DNA of 64,000 nucleotides, from positions 27,252,442 to 27,316,441 of the forward strand of contig NC_135383.1 in the NCBI RefSeq assembly GCF_049243985.1, read 5' to 3'. The stretch comes from Paroedura picta. Lineage: Eukaryota; Chordata; Lepidosauria; Squamata; Gekkonidae. The number at the start of each line of letters is the position of its first letter. Position 1 is the stretch's first letter. The notes under the pieces are model-generated. The model worked only from the letters and a program-made list of their open reading frames with translations. It was not told the DNA's origin and ran no database searches. This document shows positions 1-22,524 of the stretch, one piece after another. The translations under genes and the position numbers were made by a program.

Positions 1-900
1 GACTCCACAGATGCGAGCAGCAAGCTTAAGCATTGAGCTTCTCAAGACCAGAACATCATCAAAATATGGAATGACACCTGGCAATGCCTTGGGGACATCT
101 TCCATGAGGCTTTGGATGATGCCTGAGGCCACACTCACAATGAACTGCAGCCACCAGACCCAGAACACTCCTTGGTGGGACAAGATTGTCTGCATCTCCG
201 CTGTTGCATTTTCCACTGGTAGCTGCTGGTAAGCCTGAGTGAAGTCAAGCTTCACAAAGATCGTGCCACTGGCAAAAGTTGTCAGAAGACAATTGATGTC
301 TGCCACCATATAAGAGTGCTGCTGAAGGGCCTTATTAATAGTATGTTTGTAATCTATACATCCGTGTTGGGTTCAAGCAGTGTGACAATGGGGGTTTCCC
401 ACTTGGTATGCAGCATCAGTTCAAAAACCCCTTGTTCAATGAGGCAGTCCAGCTTCATGTCAATCTTGGGCTTCAAGGTGAGCAGAACATGACAGGCCTT
501 GAGGTTTTCAGAACGCAGCAGGGGTTCAGAGATGATATCGGAAGCCTTGTATAGCAGCCAAGGGATTGATGGAACACAATCTGGAACTCCACTCAGGCAT
601 CTCCAAAAAGGTCCGGTTGCACAAGATTAATGCCATAAATGCTGAGGCCCAAGGGCTCAAGCCAGTCTAGGTTGAGGACACTGGTACAAGGGCCATGAGC
701 AACCACTATTGGTGACTCCTTGAACTGGAACTTGCTTCCCTTGGAAATCTATGAGACACAGACACAGCAGTTTCAATGGAGGGAACTTTCTGGAATGTAG
801 CTTCTTGAAGATTGGGTAGGAGAGTGTTAGAGTCACAGTGCTCACCCCGAGTTGACTTCCATGATTCATGGATGCATATTCCATCTCCCGGGTGACTCAG
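1..900 (-). mobile_element. Ty3/gypsy-type LTR retrotransposon pol remnant (fossil)
   Basis: On the minus strand this stretch carries degraded pol-like sequence of a Ty3/gypsy element. The region around 80-330 resembles the reverse transcriptase core of that family, including a Y-F-D-D-like catalytic box near 90, and the part around 650-720 resembles the end of a retropepsin-type domain. It runs off the left edge. It is an old broken copy with several breaks and encodes no protein now. Family assignment is by motif resemblance only. Confidence 0.6.
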
Positions 901-1139
901 GAAGGTCTTAGTTGGGTCAGTCCGACCCCTGCTTCAACCCCCTCCCTACCTCCACTTTCTTGGTTTCCTTTCATCTGTATTTAAAACCAGCAAGCACATC
1001 TGGCCATTCCTCCCCACTGGGAACTTGGTGTCTGTCTATCAGTGTCCTTGGTTCACAGAGAGGTGACAAAACAGCCAGCTGTGGACTATCCAACATCCAG
1101 GGAAGGAGACTAGATGTCTCAAGAGTTTGCGCCTAAAAT

Positions 1140-1995
1140 ATCAAAGGCTATGTGAACCACTGTTCCCGCCTGAACCCCCAGACCTATATAATACCGAAGA
1201 GAATCATAGTTCCTTGTCTCTGTCAATGACTCCTGTGCCTATTTCTGCGTCTTCTGCTCTGCTTTGTGGATACTCTCAATAAAGACTGCTTTTCCTTTAC
1301 ACTCCATGGAGTCATATAGGACTTTCGTCTGAGAGAGGGTCTCTTCCACGCATCAGAATCCTTGGTTTGTGACAGTTTGACCTTAAACTCCCTGCTTGCC
1401 CTCCAAAAATTGTACACCTCCCAAACATGGCAGTGGCGAAAGGAAAGGGCACTGGGCCTACCCTCCTGCCCAAGGGAGGCAACAACGAGGAATCTGTGGA
1501 TTCAAAGTTGCTCCCTGGGCAACCCTCAGCGCCCAAAGACGAAGGGACTGAGGGATACCGCCCAATAGAAAGAATTGCCAGAAAAGTGCTCAGAGCAATT
1601 GGCCTGAGCAGAGGGGGGCCTGTGACAGCCCTAGTGGACATTGTGATTGAGCAGCTGGGGAGAGAACCCCCGCTTCCTCACAACGCTGGAAGGTGATGAG
1701 TGGGGGTCCGATGTGGAATCGGTGGATAGCTCAGAGTGGATAGAGGGATCCTGATGGACTTTAATCCTTAGTCCAATGACCCCACAGGACGGAGGAACTG
1801 GACCTAGTCCTGAGCTCCAGCTAGGAGCCATGCAGGACCTCCTCGAACTGGCCTACCCCCTGGAGAGGGGTAGCCAGGATTCAGGGATCCTCATACGCAC
1901 TGAGAACTTGAGGCATCTGTTTGATAACCAAGAGTATCAGATGGACGAAATTCAATGCTTGAATTCTTTGGTGGGGACCCTGCATGGCCTGTAGC
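1140..1995 (+). mobile_element. LTR-like segment with adjoining gag-like leader (fossil, tentative)
   Basis: A TATA-like tatataata at about 1183 and a polyadenylation-like caataaag near 1277 sit about 95 bases apart, as in the U3-R-U5 part of an LTR. Two short gag-like open stretches follow (1427-1696 and 1776-1994) with no recognisable catalytic motif. Orientation is opposite to the pol remnant on its left, so the two are probably separate insertions. It looks broken. The bases from 900 to 1140 contain nothing I recognise. Confidence 0.35.
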
Positions 1996-2154
1996 TTTCC
2001 CAGCAGTCCATCCTTGCCACCAGAGCAGTAGTGGAGATGCACGCTCAGGAGGGAAGCCCCTCCTCCACCCTCCACCATCCTATCAGAAACTGTGGGGGGT
2101 AGCAGCGAGCACAGGAGACGTCTTTCACCAGTCTCCTTGCCTACATTTTATAAT

Positions 2155-2290
2155 CCTGTACGATAAATTAGGCCAACTGGGTGTGACTGGCCTAAGGTCA
2201 CCCAGGGGGCTTCCATGACTGAGGGAGGTCTCAAATCCAAGTCTCCAGATCCCAACGTGGCACTCTGACTTGTAAACCCCACTGACTTTA
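2155..2290 (-). repeat. tRNA-derived SINE fragment
   Basis: The string ctaaggtcacccaggggg and the following cttccatgac match, on the minus strand, the body of a very common reptilian tRNA-type SINE (the gctgggtgaccttggg core). Similar fragments recur at 6046, 10548 and 61905. No intact A and B boxes are left. Confidence 0.5.
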
Positions 2291-2414
2291 GACTCTCTGG
2301 TGAGAACACTAAAATCATAAAAGCAGCTATTGTGTAGCCGGCTTCACTACATTATTTACTCTGCTGTATAAGCTATAGAGGAGGCAACAGTTTATGTAGT
2401 ACTAATGTAACAAA

Positions 2415-3079
2415 GATCATGGCATCCGGCCCTCTCAATTCCTGGCAAATAGATGGGGAAGAAATGGAGATAGTGACAGATTTTATTTTCCTGGGCTCCA
2501 AGATCACTGCAGATGGGGACTGCAGCAAAGAAATTAAAAGACGCTTGCTCCTGGGGAGGAAAGCTATGGCAAATCTAGACAGCATCCTAAAAAGCAGAGA
2601 CATCACCCTGCCAACAAAAGTGCGTTTAGTCAAGGCTATGGTCTTCCCAGTTGCAACGTATGGCTGTGAAAGTTGGACCAGAAGGAAGGCCGAGCGTCAA
2701 GGAATTGAGGCTTTTGAACTCTGGTGCTGGAGAAGACTCTTGCGAGTCCCTTGGACTGCAAGGCGAACAAACCGGTCAGTCCTAGAGGAGATCAACCCTG
2801 ACTGCTCTTTAGAAGGCCAGATCCTGAAGATGAAACTCAAATACTTTGGCCACCTCATGAGAAGGAAGGACTCCCTGGAGAAGAGCCTAATGCTGGGAGC
2901 GATCGAGGGCAAAAGAAGAAGGGGACGACAGAGAATGAGGTGGCTGGATGGAGTCACTGAAGCAGTAGGTGCAAACTTAAATGGACTCCGGGGAATGGTA
3001 GAGGACAGGAAGGCCTGGAGGATCATTGTCCATGGGGTCGCGATGGGTCAGACACGACTTCGCACATAACAACAACAAC
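2415..3079 (+). mobile_element. BovB/RTE LINE, 5'-truncated copy 1
   Basis: A 3' piece of a BovB (RTE clade) LINE. The open frame 2419-3069 (216 aa) carries the C-terminal part of the BovB reverse transcriptase polyprotein, with characteristic strings such as FIFLGSKITADGDC, RDITLPTKVRLVKAMVFP, YGCESWT, FELWCWRRLLRVPWTARR and YFGHLMRR. The element ends in a short (aac)n tail. A perfect 11-bp target-site duplication, aatgtaacaaa, flanks it at 2404-2414 and 3080-3090. The long open frame and exact duplication imply a fairly young insertion. The endonuclease and catalytic RT core are absent because of 5' truncation. Confidence 0.92.
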
Positions 3080-3208
3080 AATGTAACAAAATATTGACAT
3101 TAAATGCGAATGTTTTGCAAGGCAGTTGTGTGCCTCTTGCTGCCCCAATTAGCTCCTGAAGGCTTGATCTGGAGTGAAGGTCCACAGGCCTGGGTTGCCA
3201 GGAACTGC

Positions 3209-3398
3209 CTTGCCAACCTCCAGGTGGGGCCTGGGGATCACCTGGAATTGCAACTGATCTTCAGATGAGTTAGATCAGTGGCTGCTTTGAGGGTGGTCTC
3301 TATGGCATTATACACTGTGGAGGTCCCTCCCCAACCCCTCCCCTCCCAGGCTCTGCCCCCCAGTAGCCAGGAATTTCCGAAGCCAGAATTGGCAACCT
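3209..3398. mobile_element. MITE with GTTGCCAACCTCCAGG-type ends
   Basis: About 190 bp bounded by ttgccaacctccagg on the left and the partly complementary aattggcaacc on the right. The interior has the ggggcctgggga and ctctgccccc blocks typical of an abundant reptilian foldback repeat. Related pieces occur near 28285, 45768, 61020 and 62052. No coding capacity. Confidence 0.55.
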
Positions 3399-4315
3399 TA
3401 GGAGGTACCTACTGTCGGGCTAGGTCATATTGAGAGAGGGTAACAGCCCCACGGAAACCGCAGTGCTTATGGAGGTGTAGGGATTTGAACCTGGTTCCTT
3501 GCAGCCTCATAACTTTTTGGCTCTCTTCTACAAAGACTGCAAGAGCACACCCCAATGCATAGACAATTTAAAGTGATCTGAATTTGCTCCAGATGTTGAT
3601 AAACAGAGAGATATATTCCTGGCTGCCGTGTCATCTCCCCAATCTCCGCAATCCAAGAACCGAGAAAGTACACAACAGGTGAGCACACCCAGCCCCCTTC
3701 TTAGAGGGGTTGGTTTCCCCCACTTAAAATTATCCTCTCCCCCCACAAAGGCTACTTCAAGAAACAGTAGCCCCCACACGCACACCTCCCTGACCCGCTG
3801 GCTATCTCTCTCCACAGCCTGCCAAGGCATTGTTACATGCCAGAATTCGTGTCCAGACTTTCTTCCATGTTCAGAGATTCCCCCCTCCTTTTCCTAGTAA
3901 TCAGGCAGAGTTGCACAACACGCATAATAAATTTCAGCTTTCTATGTGCCAGGGAAGCTCCTTGGTGATTCTAGCACCCTCATTAGGGAGTGAGTCAGCG
4001 GAGTCGAGATATTGTTTAAATATATACACAGAGTACGACAGGAAGAAAGATAGTAACTCTGATTCCTCCCCTTTGCTGTGCCTTCTAGTCCTTCTCTTGT
4101 GCCCAGTTTGAACAACAGCCAGTGAAACTAATGGGGCAGACGGGGGAGGGGGGAGCAGCTTTGGCAACTGAATTCCCAGTCTTGGTTTGAAGACCTTTCA
4201 AGGGCCCACTGCTTCTTCAGGGGGCTCCTTTCCATTGGTAAGCTTGAATGGGCCAGGAGGTACAGAGTTCTCCTGGGATGCACTCCCCCCCCCAAGAAAC
4301 AACAGGACAGAGTCA
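3399..4315. other. Upstream flank of DYNLL2, nothing recognised
   Basis: No gene, RNA or clear repeat is visible. Short overlapping open frames exist on both strands but show no domain and look like chance. Confidence 0.5.
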
Positions 4316-4475
4316 GAGTCCAAGAGCACCTTTAAGACCAGCCAAGTTTCATCCTGGGTATCAGCTTCCATGTGCATGCACACCAAAGCCTACACCCAGA
4401 ATTAAACCGTTTCGGTCTTAGAGGTGCCCCTGGACTTCAACTGTTGCTTCAGATCAACACAGCTGCCCACCAGCA
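4316..4475. repeat. Penelope-tail-like inverted pair
   Basis: The left part contains gtccaagagcacctttaaga, the minus-strand form of a terminal motif. The right part contains gtcttagaggtgcccctgga followed by a cttcagatcaacacagctgc string, the plus-strand form. The same motif ends the GIY-YIG-bearing Penelope-like element near 59173, so this is probably a small foldback derivative of that class. A second pair lies at 21893-22198. Confidence 0.45.
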
Positions 4476-4959
4476 TCTTTGCAATTGGAGAATACAGGCA
4501 GATTTGCCCTTCTGAATTAGGGTCTGAATCAGGCAGCTGTATTCATGGATGAGTGCTTTCAAGTGATACATTGTTCTTATGAATGCTGAAATATATTTAT
4601 CTGTGCCTGCCTAACCATGTGTGGCACCTCCTCTGTAGAGAAGTTGAGCCTCTGCTGAATTCTTTTAGAACGTTTGACTTCCAGAACTGGAATTCATTCA
4701 AAAATATTTGTATTTAATATTTCTTGTCAATACTTTATTCCAAGCAATAAGAAATCATGTTAATTCCATCTGATTCCCCCGCACTCTTGTTCCAAAAACA
4801 TTCCATCAACTCCGATTCCAAGAATACTGAGAGCAAACGGTCCTCTTTGATTTCTATCCACTCGCTGCTCCTTTCCCTATCTGGATTCCTAGCAAGAAAA
4901 GGCAGCAACGTAACAGGGAGACCCCGCGATGGGAGGAAGCTGTACCTGTTGCCCTGTTG

Positions 4960-6060
4960 CCCTCCCCAGCCTCCTACTGCCCCTCCCCCCCCCCGGGTGT
5001 CCTTTCTTTCCCCGGTCTCTTTTGATCTGTTTGCTTCGTTATTTGGACACTTAAAAAACAAAGCAGCCCCCGCCACTCGCGCCCCGCCCCCGCCCCCAAA
5101 CGGGTTCTGCAATTTCCTCGCGGCATTATGGGAGGAAACAAGATGTAGGGCGAGAACAGCGAGAGGAGAACGCGCGGCGCGGTGGGCCGAGGCGCTGCGG
5201 CAGCCAATGGGGGCGCGGCGTGGCGGCGCTGCTGCAAGGGGAGGGGCGCCTATTTGAGCCGCGGGGCCGGGGGAGGACCAGGGCAGCCCGCCAGCCGGAG
5301 GAGCCTCGCCGGGGAGCGCAGCGGAGGAGGCGGCGGCGGCGGCGGAGGAAGGCTCCTGGTCGGCGTCCGCGGCTCCTTCCCCCGGCAGGCAGGCAGGCCG
5401 TCCGTGCAGGGCGCGGCGCTCCACGCTTAGCAGCCTCCGGGGCGGGCGTGCCTGCCTCCCCGCCTGTTTGTGGGCTTCGGCGGCGGCTTCGCGCGGCCCT
5501 GCGACGGTAAGGGGGGCGGGGTTCTGCGGGGCTTCGGCCGGGCTCCTGGGGGCCCCTCCCTGGCTGCCGTGACGCCGGAGGGGAGGGGGGAGGGGGGGGC
5601 TTAGGGGAGCCGCTTGCAGCGCCGGCAGGGGGCGTCTGTTGCCCGCCATGGCTCGGGGGCTGCGGCTCTCCCGCCCCGCCCCCCCCCCGGAGAGGCCCTG
5701 GGCCCAGGCGCTGCGGCCCCGTCGGGCTGGCGGAGGCTCTGCGGTGGGGAGCGAGGGGCCCGGCCCTCCTCCCGAGCCGGCTTTCCTGGGACCCGAGGGG
5801 GGGAGGGGGGGGATGAATTCCATTCTCTTAAATGGCCCTCAGGTTCCGCGACCAGCTGCCCGCCCACCCAGAAGGTCTAGGGGGGGGGGAGGGGCGTGTC
5901 CCCAGTCCGCTCTCCCGGCCGCGCCACTCCTGGGGGAGTCTCGGGGCGGAAAGACCCGAGAGAGGCCGAGGCGTTCTGCTCACCTGGGAGCGGATTGCGG
6001 TGGGAGCGCCGCGGCTTTCTGACAGAGTTTCCCCCACCGCTATTGTTATCTCAGGGCTGG
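4960..6060 (+). promoter_or_regulatory. DYNLL2: CpG island and promoter of DYNLL2
   Basis: A sharply GC- and CpG-rich block surrounds the 5' end of DYNLL2. A CCAAT box lies at 5204-5208 (cagCCAATggg) and a weak TATA-like TATTTGA at 5251-5257, which would place transcription start near 5275-5290. Many CG-rich, Sp1-like GGGGCGG strings follow. This is a typical housekeeping promoter. Long open frames across the island on both strands, including one of 362 codons on the minus strand, are base-composition artefacts. Confidence 0.75.
5280..5506 (+). other. DYNLL2: DYNLL2 exon 1 (5' UTR, approximate start)
   Basis: A non-coding first exon is inferred from the promoter signals and from a strong splice donor, GCGACG|GTAAGG, whose GT is at 5507-5508. 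LC8 genes in vertebrates usually have an untranslated first exon spliced to an exon that starts just before the ATG, which fits the acceptor at 11031-11032. The start is approximate; only the 3' boundary is visible as a sequence signal. Confidence 0.6.
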
Positions 6061-6150
6061 GCAGGTGTGCCTGGCCAAGGTCACCCAGCAGGCTTCCATG
6101 ACGGGGCGGATTCAGACTTCCGTCTCCCAGAACTTAGTCAAACGTCCTGC
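6046..6150 (-). repeat. tRNA-derived SINE fragment
   Basis: The strings ggccaaggtcacccagcagg and cttccatgac match the common reptilian tRNA-type SINE body on the minus strand. Degraded, within DYNLL2 intron 1. Confidence 0.5.
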
Positions 6151-8275
6151 TTGACCCAAGAGATGGGCACGTGATTGAGGGAACAAGGACCCTCCAGGGA
6201 ATTGAGGGAAGAGGCAGAAAGCCTGGTGGCTTGGCCTTTCCCTACCAAACGTCACCTAACTCTCTCTACCTCCACATTTTCTGTAGGAAGAGACATTTAC
6301 TTGCAGAAATACAGTGGCTGAAGTCTGTTCCACCTGGAAAATGAATGCCTAGCAGCTCATAATTTTGCATTAACTCCCCCCCAAAAAAAAAACCCCACAT
6401 GTATGTCAGCCTTTAGCAATGGGGGGAAGGGCATAATTGTAACCTTGGCCATTGCTATTACGCAATTGGTACTTTTCCTTTCTCTGGAAGAGCAGCCTTT
6501 AATTGCTGTAACAAGGCACCTCCAGGTTCCTTGAGACTTTGCCAACAGATGGAAATTCCTTGTGATGTGCAACTTTTTCTTTGGAAGGGGGGAAGCCTTT
6601 TCCTACTCATGCCTAGTTGACTTCTAGGGTAGGCCTGCACTGGGCTCCAGTGGGTATGGCAAAGGGGCTGGGTGAGCCATGTACAAAGCCCCCAAAGCGA
6701 AACCCCCCCCTTTCTATGCACACTGATAATTCAGGAGTGCTTGTTAACTCTGACAAGTATGGGGGGGTGTTTTGAAGTCCACAGACTTGTGAACAAGTGG
6801 ACCATGCCTCACAGCTACCTACTGGTTCACATCAGAATTTGTTGGTTAGAGACTTGTGCAGAGAAACCTCGAAGATTCTGATGGGGAGAAGGGGAGTTTA
6901 ACCTATCATCCTGTACTTTCAGGCGCCATCCATCCATTGATATTTTAGACTGGCTTGGTGATAATTCCCCCCCCCAAGGATCCTGGGAACTGTAGTTCTG
7001 GCAGAGGAATGGGTCTGCTCATGAAGCCCCAGAATGCATTAAGTATTCAGGCTGGGCCCCAGTGGCTTCCACCCTTAGTGCTGCAAAGGCTGAGTCTGGC
7101 TTGGGTTGGCACTCTGGTGAATCGATGCAGCGCAATGGCTGGAAGTGAGAGCGATATGCAGCCTTAGGCAGGCCGCCATGCCCTCAGCCTCTGAGCAGTG
7201 CAAAGGAGTGGTGACAGTGGTCTCGCCTGCTATAAGGATCCCAGTGTGTGTGCCTGTCAGAGTGCTGTGGAAAGGCCAGGCAAGCCAAGTGTTTGTAAAC
7301 TGGAAAGGGGGTGCTGTGTTCTGGCATCTTGGAATTCGGTGGGCTGCAAATAAGCTGCTAGCTACAGAACTTGCAAGATCCATTTTAACTGCTGTGGCTC
7401 ACATCTCTCTCCCCCCACCCCCATCCCCTTGCAAGAAAGTGCAGGTCATTGTGAGAGAATTCATTTCCCTGTAGTGATCTGGGGCTCCAGCACAGTTAAC
7501 TGCTAGTGCGGCTGCTTGCTGGAATGATTTACACGGATTTAGAAGGGGACGTATCCAGAGAGACCTTGTGGCAGGTCCCTTGCCGTCTCTGTGGCTGAGG
7601 CTGCTGAGTGGAGGCAGAGGAGAGCAAATATCCATGTGCAGAAGGATGTTTATGCTAGTGAGCCCTAGTCTGAATGAGCACATGCACAGCCACCTGCCAA
7701 GGTGCAGAATATTTGAGTGCGTGTTGGCAACAAACCCTTATGAAACTGCAGTTCCTGGTCAGGAGTGAGAGAAGTCCTGCACACAAAAGTTGGTTCAGAG
7801 CCCTTAAAGAAGTGTAGGTGAAATGTCAATGCTGTGTTTTGATGGTCTCGTGCTAGGAGAATAACATGAGAGCATTGCTGCTTCAACAGTTAAGCAGAAA
7901 GCATGAATCTGTAGAGCTGCTGGAGGGAACACAGGTCTGATTTTTGGGCCAGGTGTGCAGCACTGCCTGGTGGCAAAGGCATGGCTGGGCTGCTCATAGC
8001 AGCAGGTGAGAAATTGCATGTGTAAATGTATTTGCTGTATGAATTTTCCATATACATGAGTAAGGCACTTTGGCTTTTCCTTGTTTTCTCTGTGTAGGGC
8101 TGTTCCTGCTGCTCTGCATGCATCATGAAGGGGTACTACTCAGGAGAGGCTGCTGTTTGATGACATTGCTAAGAGAGAGTGAGCCTTGTTCTAGCGTAGG
8201 GATTTCCAAAGTGGGTAGTAGGCCCCCATGGGTGCAGTGGAAGCATCCAGGGGAGCAGTGAGGAATTTGGGGGCA
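6151..8275. other. DYNLL2 intron 1, left part: nothing recognised
   Basis: About 2.1 kb of intron without a gene, RNA or identifiable transposon. Homopolymer runs such as those at 6377-6395 and 6762-6770 occur. Short open frames overlap on both strands with no domain signature. Confidence 0.5.
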
Positions 8276-8279
8276 GAAG

Positions 8280-8356
8280 TCTGCTTTGGGCTGATCCTGC
8301 GTTGAGCAGGGGGTTGGACTAGATGGCCTGTATGGCCCCTTCCAACTCTATGATTC
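8280..8356 (+). mobile_element. CR1 LINE 3'-end fragment
   Basis: The strings gctgatcctgcgttgagcag, ttggactagatggcctgtat and ccttccaactctatgattc are the conserved 3' UTR terminus of CR1 elements found repeatedly in this window. Severely 5'-truncated, as is usual for CR1. Confidence 0.85.
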
Positions 8357-8480
8357 CTGGTGTGGCTGCATTTTCCTAGCAAGAGATGTTCCAAGGTGGC
8401 TTGCCATTGCCTTTCTTTTGGTAGTAGCAACCCTGGACTTCCTTGGTGGTCTCCCATCCCAGGGCTTACTCAGGGCTGGA
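8357..8480 (+). repeat. SINE-like fragment
   Basis: The strings ggtggcttgccattgccttt and cttggtggtctcccatccca belong to the 3' part of a common reptilian SINE. A diverged relative lies at 24745-24870. It abuts the CR1 tail on its left. Confidence 0.4.
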
Positions 8481-8706
8481 AACTCTTATCCCAGTCTCTC
8501 CATCTTTGTGAGGCTGGGAAAGCCCTTTCTGGCTTGCTCCTGGCCATGGGATTTTCCACTGCTTGCTTTTCTGCTCTCTTTCTTTTCCCATCTTTCTCCC
8601 CATTGAGGACTCAGAGTGGCTTTTACAAATGACTTAAAAAAAACTTATTAATTTTTGTCTGAACTAGAAAATAGGCACTGCGCAACAATAAAAAATAAAG
8701 TGTAAT

Positions 8707-9669
8707 ATAGTGTGTTTTGAATTTGCAGTGGACCTAAGATTTGGATGAGGGATTAGAGGGGATACTTCTTACATTTGCAGATGATACTAAACTGGAAGGA
8801 GTAGCAAATGCAACAGAATACAGGATGATCTTGATAGGCTTGAGAAGTGGGCTAAACTGAATAAAATGAAGTTCAATAGGGACAAATGTAAAGTTCTGCA
8901 TTTAGATAGGAAAAACCAAATACACCAATATAAGATGGGGGAGACTTGCCTTGGCAGTAGCATGTGCGAAAAGGATTTAGGAGTCTTAGTAGACCATACA
9001 TTGAACATGAGTCAGCAGTATGACTCAGTGGCTAAAAAGGCAAATGGGCTTTTGGGTTGTATCAAATGGAGTATCGTGTCCAGATCATTACCAGGAGGTA
9101 ATGGTACTGTTTTACCTGGTTCAGCCTCACTTGGAGTACTGCGTTCAGTTTTGGGCACCCCAGTTGAAGAGGGATGTTTACAAACTGGAACATTTCCAGA
9201 GGAGGAAAGTTTGGGGGAGCTTGGTCTGTTTAGCCTAGAGAGGAGACGACTGAGAGGGGATCTGATAACCATCTTCAAGTATTTAAAAGGGTGCCATATG
9301 GAAGATGGAGCAGAATTGTTCTCTTTTGCCCCAGAGGAGCAGACCAGAATGAATGGGATGAAATTAATTCAAAAGAAATTCCATCTAAACATCTGGAGAA
9401 CCTACCAGATGTAAACTTTGTAAACTTTACCTCTGTTCCTGACAGTTAAGCTGTTTCTCAGTGGAACAGTCTTCCTCGGGAGGTGGTGGGTTCTCAATCT
9501 TTGGAAATTTTTAAACAGTGGCTAGATAGCCATCTGACGCAGAGGCTGATTCTGTGAAGGCAAAGGTGTGGAAGGTTACAGTAGATGAGCGATTGGGATG
9601 TGAGTGTCCTGCATAGAGGGTTGGACTAGATGACCCATGAGGTCCCTTCCAACTCTATGATTCTATGAT
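8707..9669 (+). mobile_element. CR1 LINE, 3' part of ORF2 plus 3' UTR
   Basis: A roughly 0.96-kb truncated CR1. Near 8777 the sequence encodes an ADDTKL-type block, the end of RT motif C, followed by the C-terminal ORF2 region. The open frame 8866-9414 (182 aa) holds [17 protein letters not shown] and later [19 protein letters not shown]. The 3' UTR ends with ttggactagatgacccatga and a gattctatgattt octamer tail. It is a more diverged subfamily than the copies beyond 35 kb. It lies in intron 1 of DYNLL2. Confidence 0.88.
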
Positions 9670-10545
9670 TTAGCTTCTGAAGTACTGCAAGGAACTGTAA
9701 GGGTGTGTCTGCCAGTATGGGAATGGCTCTCAGACTAGCCTACCTCCCAAGGTGGGTGTAAGAATAAAGGATGGGGGAGAAAGCCTGTGATGTTCTGGTC
9801 TTGAACGAAGGATAAGGAACAGAGGATGCTGTGTCTGTTGAGTAAAATGTGGGCTGCATAGCTGCTCTCCATATGCACTCTAGGTTGAGATTTGCTTCCA
9901 TAGTTTATAGGGAACAATTTTATAGGCCTCTTTCAGTTGAAAGGCACTACATTGATTCGGACGTCCAAAGTACTGGCTCAGCTATCCTAGCTAGCATCAT
10001 TCAGACCCACTGGCATCTTCTTTCCTCTTATGACCTTTAGAATGGGCAGAAGGTCCTGAAGAAAGCATGACAGTCCCTTGCTTGCAGGTAATCTGCTTTG
10101 CCATTGAGTGATGAAGCTCACAAAAGTTTTAACTCACCGTGATTAATGTGGGGCCCTCTTCCATGGCCTTAATATGGAGGCCTGCTTGATATATTTCCCA
10201 ATTTTTGGCCTGCAAATGCAGTAGGCAGGTAAATATATGTGGTTATGTATCTGGTTGGCTGAGATAAAAAAAACAATTTGACTGTATTAGGCAGGAGATC
10301 CAAATAAAGTTTTTTAAAGCGACAAATAATTTGTTTTAGGCTGTTGTAGTAAGCACTTGTGGTCTAGTAACTTCTGTATGAGTTCTGTGTGAGTTCCTTT
10401 TATAAGAGAGGGATGCATATAGCCCAGTTTGATGTATTCAAAGATCCATGTTGAGTTTTTTGAAATTTAATCCCACATGAACATGCAGAAAATCATGCTG
10501 TCAGGATAACGGCCATGTCTTCTCAGAACAGATGAGCTATATTTT
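9670..10545. other. DYNLL2 intron 1, gene-free stretch
   Basis: AT-richer intron sequence with no recognisable gene, RNA or repeat. Confidence 0.5.
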
Positions 10546-10547
10546 AA

Positions 10548-10770
10548 TCTATTTACAAGGTTTATTTGCCCACCTTTCTTCCAAGTGGGGATCTGGTAGC
10601 TTACATCCTTGTCCTCACATCCATTCTTTCCTCACACAACCCTGTGTGGCAGGCTTGGCTGAGAGTGAGGATATAGTCCAAAGTCACCCAGCCAGTTTCC
10701 AGGGCAGAATTGGGAGAGTGGTTTGCTTGGATTCTGGTCCAACATTTTATCCACTGTGCCATGCCAGTTC
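10548..10770 (-). repeat. tRNA-derived SINE, degraded
   Basis: The strings ccaaagtcacccagccagtt, cacacaaccctgtgtggcag and atccactgtgccatgcc are, on the minus strand, the head and body of a tRNA-type SINE: a gtggtgtagtgg-like head, a gggtgacc core and a ggttgtgtgagg segment. It has the full order of parts but many differences from the better-kept SINE at 44738. Confidence 0.5.
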
Positions 10771-11039
10771 TTATATCTATGTGAAAAGGGCAGGAAGGAA
10801 GGATTACTGAGGGAATGCTGGATGAAACAAATTTTCAACTGCAGAAATTAGGGATAGAAGTTCTACAAACTTGGGGCCATGACTGAGAAGATCCCCTCAA
10901 GGGTTGCCACCCATCTATCCTCATAAGGTCCTTAGGAGGTAACAATCAGGTAGTCCAGTAATCGGGCAGCCAGAATATGTAGCAGGTTGTGCTGCAGTGG
11001 TCCAGCCTTCACGCGTGTCGTCCTTCCTGCAGGTCCATC

Positions 11040-22524
<11,485 letters not shown>

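Noticed and set aside
4735-5823. 362-codon minus-strand open frame
   Set aside because: It covers the DYNLL2 CpG island, antisense to exon 1. High GC removes stop codons on all frames; low-complexity Ala/Pro/Arg protein with no domain.
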